Origin: Phytophthora quininea
Taxonomy: Eukaryota > Oomycota > Peronosporomycetes > Peronosporales > Peronosporaceae
Reading direction: 5' to 3'
Assembly (NCBI GenBank): GCA_011947345.1
Contig: JAAVTG010000570.1
Location: 124,001 to 188,000, forward strand
DNA: 64,000 bases
The notes under the pieces were generated by a model that had not been told where the DNA came from, ran no database searches, and saw nothing but the letters and a program-made list of their open reading frames with translations. Made by a program: the position numbers and the translations under genes. The stretch's first letter is position 1; every line of letters starts with the position of its first letter. Positions 23,269-34,600 of this stretch are shown here, in pieces.

Positions 23269-23712
23269 ATGGCGGCAGTGTCCATGCACGGCTCCGAGAA
23301 CGCCTTCGGCGGCATGAACAGCGGCATGAACCGCCGCTTGTCGCCGGCCTTCCGCTCGCTGGCGGCGCCTCTGCGTCAGCGCCACTTCGACCTCGAGAAG
23401 CTGCGCGAGCTGGCCCGCAGCGACGAGTTCTCCGACAGCGAGAGCGACGGCGTCGACAGTGACGAGGAGGAGGAAGAGCAGGAGCAGGAGGGGCACGACG
23501 TGACGTTCCTGCCCTGCAAACGCCCGTCCCCCAAGCGCCAGACCGTCGCGCTGCAACGCAAGCAGCTCAAGACGCAGCAGAAGCGCAGCAACGGCAGCCC
23601 CAAGGGCGACGAGTGGGAGATCGTCGACAAGTCGCCCACCTTCGAGAGCGTGGCCGAGGGCAAGACGGAGCTCGGCGGAGAGAGCTGGTTCGTGCCCGAC
23701 CGCGAGCAGTAG
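23269..23712 (+). CDS. Small acidic, probably disordered protein
   Basis: An intact 147-residue reading frame with a good ATG context (CACCATGG). Composition is strongly biased: a central acidic block (SDSESDGVDSDEEEEE), then Lys/Gln/Arg-rich sequence (QRKQLKTQQKR), and an aromatic C-terminus with DEWEIVDKSP and ESWFVPDREQ. There are no cysteine motifs, no membrane segment and no signal peptide. DEWEIVDKSP looks like a short peptide motif surrounded by disorder; an LIR-type (W/F-x-x-I/L/V) autophagy-receptor motif could be hidden in WEIV, but that is only pattern matching. No family recognised. An initiator-like element just upstream supports it being a real gene. Confidence 0.6.
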   Translation: MAAVSMHGSENAFGGMNSGMNRRLSPAFRSLAAPLRQRHFDLEKLRELARSDEFSDSESDGVDSDEEEEEQEQEGHDVTFLPCKRPSPKRQTVALQRKQLKTQQKRSNGSPKGDEWEIVDKSPTFESVAEGKTELGGESWFVPDREQ

Positions 23713-23804
23713 ACGGCAGGGCAATAGGCGGCGCCTGGTTTGGTGCTTCCCTCCCAACAGTTTGGTAAATTAACTCGGCTTTTCTATCATTGTCTTGCGT
23801 TGCG

Positions 23805-25043
23805 TCAGTCCACACGCGTTCGCTTGCTGTGCGTGAGGTAGCGAGGGTTCTCCTGGGAGCTCTGTGTCGACTGGGATGAAGGGCGAGACTGACTGCCTAA
23901 CACACTGCCATTATTGCTGCCGTTAAACAGATACACTTCCTCCTCGCTGTAGTAGAGTCAAGCACGAAGGCGTGAGCAAAGGAGAAGGGAAAACTGTAGA
24001 GAGCTACGAACCTCCGTGGTTGCGACGTCGGCAGGAACGTTGTGACGGTGGACAGCGTCATCTCGATGGAGAACTTGGCCAAGGACGTCGACTCTGCTGC
24101 GAACAGCACTGGACAACCACCAGAGCTAAAGTAGAAGGCCACCTCCAGCACGTCGCTAGCCTTGCAGAACGTCAGCAACGCCTACAAAGCACAGCAGCAA
24201 CGAGTTAGTCATTAGATTCCTCTACAATACTTGACAAGACCCTGCCTTACCCGGATCTCCTTGATGCAGAAGATCAACTGCGTGGCAGCGTCGATGCCGT
24301 CATCCACTGGCTGCAGCGCGTACTCGCTAAACTCGACGCTCTTTACCGCCGTCTCGGTCTGGAGCTGGGCCTTGCTGTCTGCAGTGTTGCCAAAGTAGCT
24401 CTCGAACTTGACGTGCGAGGCCGAGCACGTGACGGAGATCTCGCTGCTGTGGTGGATGTGGGCCAGCAGCGACGAGAGGTGATGCTGCCGCGTCTTCCAA
24501 TGACTAGGGCAGCTGCTCTTGTCGAACACGGCGCGCATGATCTGGCAGCTCTGCACCTTCATGTGGTGGGTCTTGGTGATGTCGAAGTCGCACTGCAGGC
24601 GCCAGCGCAGCTCCATGCAGTCCAGATCGGCCTCGTCCGTCTGCGACTGGCTGGCGTCGGCCATGTCCAGCGCCTCCTGGTCCACCAGCAGCGCCAGTTG
24701 CACGCCCAGCACGTGCTTGAGCGTCCGGCAGACGTTGCAGCAGGACTTGGCGAACAGCTTGCACTTGACAAAGGGCTTGTTGCCGTTGAAGCGGGTCAGC
24801 AGCTGGTTCGGAGTGACGGGCTCCCCGAAAGAGTGACATCATGACTACTCGGAGGGCCAAGAAGGTCTGGTCCAGCACCACCGTTCCGGAGGCCGAGTGC
24901 GCGTCGTTCAATGCTCGCAACGTCAAACGTCGAGATAACACGTCGCACTCCATAGACAGCTCCTTCCCCACCTGCGATAGACATTGCAGCGCTGCCACGA
25001 ACACCTTGAGTGCTTCCTCGGCGATCTCCAGCCGCACCTCCAT
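23805..25043 (-). CDS. RAD9: RAD9 checkpoint clamp subunit
   Basis: Three exons: 24251-25043, 24012-24181 and 23805-23946. The protein is the RAD9 subunit of the 9-1-1 PCNA-like clamp loaded at damaged DNA. The N-terminus (EEALKVFVAALQCLSQVGKELS and LRALNDAHSASGTVVL) follows the PCNA-like fold of RAD9, as do KPFVKCKLFAKSCCNVCRTL, VRKTH-like DITKTHHMKVQSC and FDKSSCPSHW. The second half has QLIFCIKEIRALLTFCKASD and EVAFYFSSGGCPVLFA. The C-terminus is a Ser/Gln-rich tail (SQSTQSSQENPRYL) shorter than in animals. In exon 1 at about 24825-24836 (CTCTTTCGGGG on the coding strand) the frame moves by +1, meaning two missing bases or one extra. Its start codon faces UFL1 across only 73 bp. Confidence 0.85.
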
Positions 25044-25116
25044 ATTGGAATACCAGGACCCTTTTCGCTTTTGTGACCAGTTATTATCGTGAAAAATCTT
25101 CCCTCACTTCGCCACG
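25044..25116. promoter_or_regulatory. Very short divergent promoter of RAD9 and UFL1
   Basis: The 73 bp between the two start codons must contain, or overlap, both transcription starts. It is AT-rich in its middle (TTATTATCGTGAAAAATC). No clear initiator could be assigned. Confidence 0.45.
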
Positions 25117-27531
25117 ATGGACGAGATCGCGCAGTTGCAGGCGCAGCTCGCGGCCGTGCAGCAGCAGGAGGCGGCGCTCAAGCTCTCGGACCACAACGTG
25201 ATCGACCTGCTGCTCAAGCTACAGCAGCTGGGCAAGCTACAGGTCGTCCACACGCGCACGGGAAAGCAGTTCCTGACGCCGCTGCAGCTCCAGCGCGAGA
25301 TCTGCGACTACGTGGCGCTGCACGGTGGGCGGCTGAGCCTCACGGCGCTGGAGAAGCTCATCGATGTGGACCACACGCACATCGAGAAGCAGGTGGCGGC
25401 GCTGGTGCGGCAGCACAAGACGCAGCGAGATGGCTACCAGGTCGTTAACGACGGCGAGGAGCTGCTGACCACGTGGTACCTGGACGCAATCATGGAGGAC
25501 ACCAACGTGCTGCTACAGGAGCAAGGCACCACGTCCATTGGAGAGCTGGCGCAGCAGTTCGGCTTTGCAGTCGAATACATGAGAGCTGTGGTCCACGCGA
25601 GACTGGGCAGCATCCTCAAGGCCAAGGAGAGCGATAATGTGCTGTATACAGACTCATACGTGCAGGCTCAAAAGGCGCGCGTGCGAGGAGTGTTTGCAGC
25701 CGTGACTAGACCTGTGTTTGTGCCGGACGTCGTGCGCAGTTTCCAATTTGACGAGAAAATCGCCAACGAGGCTTTGCAGGAATTGATTCAGGGAAAATCC
25801 TCATGGGCAGTCTGAGAGGAAGAGAGTATGTGCCGTATGTGTTTATGGCGGCCCAGAGAGAAAGTATGTACTCTTTTTCCAGCAGAATGGGTATCTAGAG
25901 CACCACAGAGCGAAGGAGCTGCAGGTTGCACGGCCCTACGACTTTTGAAAAAAGATTCCCAGATGCAGTGCCTTTGCAGGAGAGTGTAGTGAGCAGAGCG
26001 CTGCAATTGCAGTTGGACGGAGCTGTGGAAGCTGCAGTGAATGATGCGACGTTTGTGGATGTGAGGTCTCTACTGCCCAGTGCTTTATCTGCTGGGGACG
26101 TGGCGTTGTTATTGGCGATGTCTCCAGCGCTGGAGAAGGCAGGACATGTTGCAAAGGCATATCAGATTGCGGAGAGTTATGCGGTGAGCTCGGCTTTTAT
26201 CGCGTCGTGCGAGGAGAAATTCAAGGAAGATGCATCGGTTAAAGCTATCCGGGCATCGACTCAGCGGAAGAATACTGGCCACGCTAGCGCAAAAGAGCAG
26301 AGACGAGAAGCTGAAGCAAATGACGATGATGACGAGGAGGATTTCGGCGGAAGACGTGGCAAGAAGGGGAAGCGCGGCAAGAGCAGCAGCAAGCAAGAAG
26401 CGGAGGAAAGCGCGCCGAAGTCTGGTAAGGCTGGGAAGGGTAAAAGGGAAGACGGGGGTCGAAACGTGGCGATACTGCCGATGATGGTAGCAGCCCTACC
26501 GCTTCAAAGGTTTCTATTGTACCATCGCATGAGGACACGATTACGTTGTTGGTGGGGTGGTTTCCCGCAGTCGAGGATCTAGAGGGCGATGCAGATTTTG
26601 TTAATGGTTTGGTTAGCCATCTCAGTCCAATGATCGACGAACTGTACTCGACTGCGCTGACGAAAGCTCTATCGAGTATTCTGCGTGGCGATGCTGCTTC
26701 CCTTCGTGAGTTGCGTAAGACTTTTGAGGATCGCTTTGACGAAGAGTTCTCAAAGCTGTCAGTTTTGGAAAAGGGCTTTAACAAACTGTCGATGCATGTG
26801 GATGCCAAAGACGCAGCTGGGATGGAGCAACTCGCAGTTGTTGAGACCCACTTGCTGGACTCGGCAGGTGTGGAGCTTGCAGCTCTGGTCACTAGTTTTG
26901 TGGCGGAGAGCAACAGTCTTGAGCTAGAGGGAGTGTCGAAAATGTCGCCGAGTGCTGACGAAGCTGTTAGCTCAGGTCCGATGACTTGTCTGTCGGACGA
27001 CAACAAGAAGGTGTTGGAGAAAACGTTACCCTCGTCAATTTCGAGTGCTTTGGTTCGTCTCTGGACGCTGGCTACTGCGGGGCGGCGGTCGCTGAGCGAT
27101 TTCACAGGACACGTGCCTGTGCTTGCGGACGCGCTAAGTATGCCACTTCGGAAGCTTGACCGAAAGAAAGAGCGTCAGGTCATTTTTGGTTACCGTCAGC
27201 TTACGCTTGCCGCGTTGGATGAGAAGGCTAGCGAGAACGTCCAGCAGCATGCGTTGGTTGCAAGTCTCGTTCTGCAGGTCTTTTCCAACAGACAACTGGA
27301 TTGCCCGCGAGTTTTCCGACGGGTACTGTGTCGTACGGAACTATGATTTTGAAGGCTTTCAGGGAGTCTGTGTCGGATAAGGCCTTTGCAACCTTCCAGA
27401 CCTTTGTGAATCTGGCAGGGGTTATTGCTTGTGATGAAGAATCTGCTGAGGAACAACAAGATCTGTGGCGTGAGAGTTTGGCCGCCGTACGCGAGTTGGT
27501 GCTTTTGAAAGATCTGAGCTCGGTAGAGTGA
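25117..27531 (+). CDS. UFL1: UFL1, E3 UFM1-protein ligase 1
   Basis: About 805 residues, matching the usual length of UFL1, the ligase that attaches UFM1 to ribosomal and ER targets together with DDRGK1. The N-terminal winged-helix region is clear: GKLQVVHTRTGKQFLTP, LQREICDYVALHGGRLSL, then LLTTWYLDAIMEDTN and MRGS-like LMGSLRGREYVPYVFM. A Lys/Glu-rich linker (GRRGKKGKRGKSSSKQEAEE) precedes the helical C-terminal half with LSVLEKGFNKLSMHVDAKD. The frame is broken at 25794-25797 (AAAA), 25874-25878 (TTTTT), 25942-25955 (TTTT and A6), about 26466 and 27299-27303; each is repaired by adding one base to a run. Intronless as far as I can see. It is unusually rich in indels, which makes it a good test case for assembly error. 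Confidence 0.85.
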
Positions 27532-28547
27532 CCATAGCGAAGCTTGTGGCAATAAAGAGTTGATATGCATGCTACATGTGCCTATTCACTCGTGTCCTTG
27601 GAAGAGCAGACACGCTTCGTTCTGATCGGTCGGTGCGCCATACCAATGACGTTCAGTGCAAGACGCTCGAGGTCGAGAACGATATCGAGCTGCTGCTCGC
27701 GCGCGCGTTCATCCTACAGACCTACTTTGCCGACGCACCGGGTCTGGATGCAGCGCTTGCTCTTCCGATGATGAAAGCAATGTCCACACGAAAATTCTTT
27801 CGCACCAAGCTTTCATCTTGGCGACACAAGAAAGCGAGTGGCTGCATGCATAGCAGGCAAATCGTCGGCCAAGGCGCTAATCACGTGGCAAGCTGCATGC
27901 AGCTTTCGTTCCGACGATCGTCTGTAGACGTACGATGGATGATGGTAGCTGCGACCTGAGCAAGCAGCCTGCTAGCAAGAGTGTTCTTGTGGGGGATGCC
28001 AGTCCGAGCTGTAGAAGGCGCTCGGCAGGCCAGTGGCCACGTAGTGCAGCCTACGTGGCAAGCAGTTGACTCGGCCGGCCGAACACGATCGAGCTCGCGG
28101 GAGGCGCTGCTGTTTGCGCATGTGGAAGTTGGCTTTCGTGACGCAGCGCGCCCCGAGCCACGTCATTCGAGTTGTGGTCTAGAATTTGTGCATCAAAGCA
28201 TAGGTGGCATCCTAACGTCAATACCGACACAACAACTAAAGTCAGGACGAGAATGTATGCATTATACGAACGTCATTGTTAACCACGCTGCTATTATCAG
28301 GTGTGATCACGCTTCCGCGAACGTGCTCGTGGCTGTAGCCATTTCGAGCGTTCTGGAACCGCTTTTTCTTCGTGGTCGCAAACTCAAAGTCCGCCGTCTG
28401 TCTCTCATGGCGGAAAGCACTTGGTCTCAGTATCGCAGACGGAACCAATTTGCAATTTGCCTCCTCGTGGTCAGTCGGATCGTCGCTTGCTGCTGCTTGC
28501 GACGTTCTCGCTGCTGTCCTCCTGCCCCGCTCTCTTCGCTCTCGTCC
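27532..28547. other. Gene-poor interval with a TBC1D22 fragment
   Basis: Apart from the TBC fragment at 27633-27740 and the presumed promoter of the TAZ gene, I see no coding region; open frames are short and low in similarity. Confidence 0.4.
27633..27740 (+). pseudogene. Fragment of a TBC1D22 gene copy
   Basis: About 108 bp match the 3' coding end of the TBC1D22 gene on the opposite strand at 46966-47130. Shared peptide: RAFILQTYFADAP; shared DNA includes the GCGCGCGTTCATCCTACAGA segment. About 60 bp of the parent (the part coding for FQDLVLFLQSLPTKDW) are missing between GACGCTCGAG and GTCGAGAACG. No start, no other exons and no open frame flank it, so it is a decayed partial duplicate. 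Confidence 0.75.
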
Positions 28548-29047
28548 ATGCCCAGCTCGCCCTCTCCGCCTTCCTTCTATCAGCGCAAAGAGAGACCGTG
28601 TCAAGAACCACAGCAGCAGCAACAGCCCCCAGCAGATGAGCAGAACCAAGTGCGAGCCCGAGCCGCAGCCACCGCGCAGAGCTTCGCCATGCGCAAGCAG
28701 TGGAGCGCCAAGGCGGCCTCCTTCCAGCGGGGCCTGCAACACGTGCAGCACTGCACCGCTGGCGATGCCTGCGGCAGCTCGCTGTGCCACTCGACGCGTC
28801 GTCTGATGCAGACGGTCGCCAACCACCCGTGCCCCAAGCAACAGCACCAGCACCAGCACCAGCAGACTGCAGAGTGCAAGCTCTGGGCCTTTTGACGCAG
28901 CAGCCGCAGCTGCCCCGACTAGAGCGCGCGCTGGCCCAGCAAGGAGCCACCAGCTGCGGCGCCGCCTCGCGCAGTCTAGCGAGGTCGAGCGTCGTGCAAC
29001 GCCGGATCGCGACGGCGAACAAGACGCAATTGCTGCGTCGTTTTTGA
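28548..29047 (+). CDS. TAZ-type zinc-finger protein
   Basis: A small protein of about 165 residues. After a Pro/Gln-rich start (ATG at 28548), residues about 50-120 form a TAZ-like zinc module: RGLQHVQHCTAGDACGSSLC, then RRLMQTVANHPCP, a Gln/His spacer and ECKLW followed by LLTQQPQL. TAZ fingers coordinate zinc with HCCC sets and bind transcription activators, best known from CBP/p300. No acetyltransferase domain is encoded nearby, so this is a stand-alone TAZ protein. The frame breaks at 28885-28891 (GGGCC): one added C joins ECKLWA to LLTQQ and extends the reading to the stop at 29045-29047. A long Gln/His codon run (CAGCACCAGCACCAG) is inside the finger and lengthens one loop. The protein is probably nuclear. 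Confidence 0.65.
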
Positions 29048-29173
29048 AGAGAAACAGACCAAGTTTTGAACGAAACAACACAAGTGATCAAGCAACTGGC
29101 GAGTAGGTGGACGCAGGACGTTAACAGCCCAATGGATCTACAGTGATGGCTTTTCCAGAGACTGCGTCGTAGC

Positions 29174-30371
29174 CTACAAGCCCAGCTCCTTGAATCTACG
29201 AGGCCACAGGAAAGAAGACAGTAGTGATTAGTGTAGGAAGGAATAGCATCGTGTACCATATCGTAGAGAGAAGACAAGTGGCCTCCGAAACATACCTCTT
29301 TTGCTGCTGCTCGGCGAGCTTTGCCAACGTCGCCTCGAACTGCTCGTTGTCGTAGTAGTACAGGAGGGCGGCTTGAACGCCTGCAACTGTAGCTTGTGCT
29401 TAGTGCAGATCTCCTCGGTGAGCTTGCCTGACGCCTTGACGTACTGCTGCGATAGTTGGTGGCGGAACTCCATGGCGTTGAGCTTTTCCTTGCGCAAGTT
29501 GGCGGCGATCTTCTCCATCTCGGCCGTCAGCGACGGAATCAGCTCCTCCATGACACGGATCACAGTCGTCACTTCAATGTCGGGCTTCTCTTCAGGAACC
29601 ATCTACAAGCAACAGGCATTTATACCATGAGACCATCAATAGCAACAACGGTGAAGTCTGCACAGCTGCAAGACTTACCCATGCAGACTTAGCGCCAGGG
29701 ATCAGCGGGTCACGTGAGCCCGTCACTTTCCAGCGCAAGCGCCCAAGCTTCTTCACAAAGTCATCAATCGTCTCCGCCTCAGCGACCGAGATCTTGCCAT
29801 CAGGACCTCCTCCACGCAGTGTGCCGGCCACGAGCTTCTTCATGGCCTCCTGAACGTGCTCCTTCGTGACGTAGTTGTTCCTAAACACTGCGTCCTGCAC
29901 CTTCTCCAGCGTCGACTCGAACGAGATGCTCATGTTGAGCGCTCTCTGCTCCGGAGACAACCTGAGCTTGCCGTTGTTCTCCTTCTTCTCCTTCTCCACC
30001 TGCTTCTCCAGGTCGTCCAGCATGCGGGCCGCGAACACGCTCATGTTCTGGTCGATCTGTTCGTACAGACGCAGCAGCGCCGTCACATTCTGGATTGGGT
30101 TCTCCTTGTATCCTCCTTCCACTTCGCTTCGCTCGCACTGTGCCGCGTCATGCATCGCAGCAGCCGACACAACACCCCCAGCAGCCAACAGCGCCACGGA
30201 TACAATCGCTTTCTCGCTACTATTGACCGCGTTCGCAATGCTCATGGCGCCATATCGAGTATACGAAGAGCCAATACCATTTACAACGCCCTGCAATTGA
30301 GTAGACGCCGATGCCGCTCTTACAGCGCGCAATACACGCCGTCGAACAGCTCTCTCCACGCTCTTCAGCAT
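29174..30371 (-). CDS. Unknown mitochondrially targeted helical protein
   Basis: Three exons: 29679-30371, 29296-29601 and 29174-29195. The start at 30371 gives MLKSVERAVRRRVLRAVRAA, an Arg-rich amphipathic presequence typical of matrix import. A hydrophobic stretch near residues 60-80 (AIVSVALLAAGGVVSAAA) could be one membrane segment. The rest is largely helical, with acidic/basic coiled-coil character (MLDDLEKQVEKEKKENNGK) and an EF-hand-like loop (GGGPDGKISVAEAETID). The end is FKELGL. One missing base near 29375-29381 shifts the frame between HKLQLQA and ALLYYYDNEQFEATL. I do not recognise the family. An in-frame ATG at 30434 would add 21 residues before the presequence and is less likely. 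Confidence 0.65.
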
Positions 30372-30585
30372 CTTGGTCCTCAAAAGTGTGCGGACATCAT
30401 TAAAGCGTATACAATTATACATGTCAACATCCAATCAAATGCATTTGTAGCTAATCCAAGAGCTTAACTATCCGGAATAAAGACCTTGATCATATCTAGT
30501 GCCCATCATTATCTCTTATTATCCGGAATTATCCGCGCCGTCGCTGAGCCAGCCAAAACTCAATCCCCTGGAAGAGATCGCGAGA

Positions 30586-31479
30586 ATGAGCGCGCTGTTG
30601 CTGGGCACGGAGCCCGTCACTGAGGTCAAGCTGCACCCCGTAGTGGTGCTGCAGGTGCTGGACCGCTCTCTTCGCCGCGCCGAGGGCCAGGAGCGCGTCA
30701 TCGGCACGCTGCTGGGCCGCGTGGAGAATGGTGTCGCTGAAGTGACCGGCTCGTTCGCCGTGCCGCACCTTGAGAACGGCGACGAGGTGGCCGTGGGAAA
30801 GGACTTCCACACGCACATGTACGAGCTGCACCAGCGCGTCAACGAGACCGAGGTGGTCGTGGGCTGGTACGCTGCGGGCCCCGGCAGCTGGACGACCACT
30901 CGGCACTGATCCACCAGTTCTACAGCTCGGTGTGCGAGCTGCCCGTCCACCTGGTGGTGGACACTAGTCTCAAGGGGGACAAACTGGACGTCTCGGCCTT
31001 CGTGAGCTCTCCACTGGAGGTGGTGGACACTGCGCTCGTCAACCAGTTCAAGCAGATCCCAGTGACCCAGAAGTTGTCGGAGCCAGAGGCTATTGCCGGT
31101 GGGGCTAAATTATTTACTCACTTGTTGTAACGTGAATGTTCTAATTCGTTTTTATGTAGTGAATGCGATGGCACCCAAGGAGACGGAGGACGCCAAGCTG
31201 CCGAGCGAACTGGAAGCTCTGGAGGAGACGATGGAGAAACTGTACAAGTGCATTGAAAATGCGAGTGACTTTGTGGGTGATGTTGTGGCTGGTAAGCAGC
31301 AGGGAGATGCCAAGCTCGGACGTGAGATCACGGACGCCCTTGCGGCGATTCCGATGTTGCGTCAAGAACAGTTCGACCAGCTCTTCAACACGGGGCTGCA
31401 GGACCTGCTCATGGTGTCGTACTTGTCCGGACTCACACAGGCGCAGCTGTCCATGGCCGAGAAGCTCATCAACACCTAA
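30586..31479 (+). CDS. EIF3F: Translation initiation factor 3 subunit F (MPN domain)
   Basis: Two exons: 30586-31098 and 31160-31479, about 278 residues, the normal size of eIF3f. The MPN domain begins at VKLHPVVVLQVLDRSLRRA and continues through ERVIGTLLGRVENGVAEVT, SFAVPHLENGDEVAV and VVVGWYAAGPGS. The C-terminal helices match eIF3f (GREITDALAAIPMLRQEQFD, LQDLLMVSYLSGLTQAQLSM, EKLINT). The catalytic zinc motif of active MPN+ deubiquitinases (HxHx7SxxD) is absent, as in other eIF3f proteins. One base is missing at about 30886-30891 (GGCAGCTGG), which joins GPGS to DDHSALIHQF. The subunit belongs to the eIF3 complex on the 40S ribosome. Confidence 0.9.
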
Positions 31480-31617
31480 ACTGTGGACGGCGGGCAACTG
31501 ACTTCGGTAGTTTAGTAAGGCGAACAGGTTGTGCCATTTTGCTTGGATGTTAGGTGTCGCCCATTTCGGTCTGTCCAGTGACTCTTCACTTCTTGTGTTT
31601 GTAGGATCCAGATTGTT

Positions 31618-34600
31618 ATGGTGGGTCGCGTGGTGAAATCTGCAGTGTCTTCGTCCGCCGTGTCCTCGCCAAGTGAGTCGGAGCTCCAGGAAAGTTCGTG
31701 CGCGTCTTCGGACTCGCCACCAGGTACATCGGAATACTCGAGTGGCTCCGAGTCGCACAGCGGGCCAGCCGTTCATCGCGCTCGAGCCGCCAGGGTCTCT
31801 CGTCGTCGATGGAGAAATGAGCAGTCGAAGAGCAGGAGTGCGCTGTTGCCACTAGCCGAGCCAGCCTCCACCTCGCTGTGGACGACGAGGGAAAAGCAGT
31901 TTGAGAAGTTCCGGGCGAGTCTGCTCGCGATGCCCGTTCCTGAAGGAGTCTCTCGGATTGAGAAGGCCAAAGGGTACTCGCTGCACGTCATGTCGGTGTT
32001 GAATTGGGTGCTGCCAGACTCGATCCTTCACACTTCAGCGATCCCTGCTGCTGCTGGTGCGGAGACGAACGGAGATGACGAAGAGGAGCCGCTGATCACA
32101 CTGGGTGTGCACGTGAGTTTATTCCACGCGGTGTCCAAGCGGTTCTTTGGCAATACGTGGGTGAGTCCGGAGCTGGCAATTGACCCTTTCCAAATCAAGC
32201 AGGCTCGGCACCCGAAGGATGGCACGCTGCGGTACATCATCGAGAACGCGTTGCTGAATTTTCGAGCGTATTTTATCACGGACATCATTGATGCGAATTG
32301 TGTGGGTGTACTAGAACTGGTGGCGTACGAAAAGACCCAGACTCGAAGGCAACTGTCCGAGTTGTCGGCTGTGGGTGGACGCTTTTCCGCTATTTACTCG
32401 TCAACGACCTGCTCAGGGCAAGGGGAAGAGCGACGATAGTCTACTGCCTGCCACATCCACAAGCGGAGACTCCATTAGTATTTTCACCGGAAGTCCTCGT
32501 GCGCTGTGGGACCTGGACCCGACGGCTTGGAACGGTCAGGAGAAGCACGAGGGCTGCAAGTTCTTCTACCACTTGGTGCCGTACGAGCCACTGCTGTGTG
32601 TGTCGATGTTTCTGCGCAAGAACGAGCTCGTTGGCGCTCTGGACCCGATCCCAGGTCTCAAGCACGGCAACCTGGCCAACATTGACATCGGCAACAACCC
32701 GAAGCTGTTGTTGCGAGAGGAAGCTGACACGAGCTACGAGGAAACGCTCGCGTCTTTTGTGAAGATCGCGTCGCTGGTGCCCAAGTCTGTTCAGGTGGAA
32801 GACCCCTTCGAGCTGACCGTGATCGCTACGCGAGTTGCCGTCAATCTGCGCGAGGAGATCGAGGCGAATCTTGTTTCTCGCCTGAAAATCAGTCGCAAAG
32901 CAGTCCACGAAGGTGCAGCACTTGTCGAAGGAGAGGTTTCCGCCCGTGTGCTGAAAATCGCGCTGCACAACGGTCGGTGCTTTCGCACTCGGCAGTTTAC
33001 TGTCCCGCTGAAGGCCGATCCGAACGGAGGCGACTTGCTTTTCTGCGTGCGCAACAGCTCGAAACTGCGCGGGTTTGTGTTCCACCCGAATATGGCGATC
33101 ATCGTGGTGCTGCAGTACACGGTTCACTTCCGGATCATTTGGCCACCAAAACTGAAGCAGCAAACGTTGGAGGCGAAGAAGCCGCCCCTGCCTGAAGAAG
33201 ATGTGATACTGGTGGCGATGGGGCCCGCGCGCTGGTCCCCAGCGACGGCAAGAAACTGTTCCTGTACGACAAGCACCACAACGCCACGGCTGTATCCGCA
33301 GCAGCTCTAACGGCTCTGGGTGGCGTAAATTTACAAGAGCAAGACGAACAGCACCGCGTTCTTCACGTCGATCTCTTGTCCGGACCTCCGTGTCGTCCGT
33401 ACTCGGACAATACGCTGTATACACCGCCAGACCAGGTAGCGAAGTCTCTGCAGAACCGAGATATGGCGGCCAAGGATTCCTTTGCCTTTTGTGATCTCCG
33501 AATCACGATAGACGGCGAGCTGCCAGCCGACGAGCCAAGCGAAGAAGTGGAGGCGCCTGCATCCCCAACCAAGCCTGCAGAAGATAATAACCAGACCGAC
33601 GAAGATGATTGTGCAGCAGAGGAGTGGGCGAAGAAGCTTCTCGGCAAGGCACAGAGCAACTCGGTGATGGCTCAGACGCTGAATGCATTGGCCACGTCTC
33701 CTGCTGAAGAAGACAAGGAAGCAACTGCGTCTGAACCGCGACAACCATCGCCCGCGAAAAAATGACCGCCGAACGATCAGAACACACGACACCTACCATG
33801 CCTGACGTTCCGACAGCCGAGCTCAGTCGCGCGTCCAAAACGCTTCTCACACGCTATGGATACATGGAGTCTCATAATAAGCAGCCGGTGTCTTTGACCA
33901 GCAACCAGAAAACCCATGACAAGCGCAAAGCTCCGAAACATATTGAGCCTTCTGCCAAGTCGATCAATACCGAAGTGAGCGACAGCCTCAAGGCCAACGA
34001 AGTTCGGTTCCATTTCGCAGCCTATCGAGCGTGCAGTCCGACTGCAGAGGCGACAGCTGGGATGCCATGTGATGTTGCCCCCGCTAAAGTGTACTTCACC
34101 TTCCAGTTCTACAACTTCCCACCGACGCGAACGGAGACGCTGCGACTCAGTAAAGCTTTTGACAACGGTGCGGGAAGCGAAGTTCAGACGTTCCTACTGA
34201 TGCGGGACGGACCGGCCAACAAACCGTCTCAAGCCATTCAGTTCGATGTTGATACGACAGCGACGCAGAATCCTCTGGAGACCCGACGCTTTGCGGAGTA
34301 CCTCAAGTGGAACAGTTTGTACGTGGACGTGTGGGACGCAGAGAGTTTATTCCAGCTCGGGACGTTCGCTATTCCTTTGCACGAACTACTTCGTCAAGGC
34401 AACGCGGTGAAGAAGTTCCAAGCTGAGATTGAGATCTCGCCGCCGTTAGGAGGAGCGTTACCAGCAAGTCGTTCTTCAGAAGACGACGGTCGGGTGGTCT
34501 CAGTTGTGCCTGACAAAACTGCAGCTGACGGCGCAAGCATCGGGAGGATTCAACTTTTGATGAGCAACTACGGCCTGAAAGGCGAGCACTACGTCGAGCA

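Noticed and set aside
28242..29081. Minus-strand open frame of about 280 codons
   Set aside because: It overlaps the TAZ gene antiparallel and has Arg/Ala/Ser-rich shadow composition.
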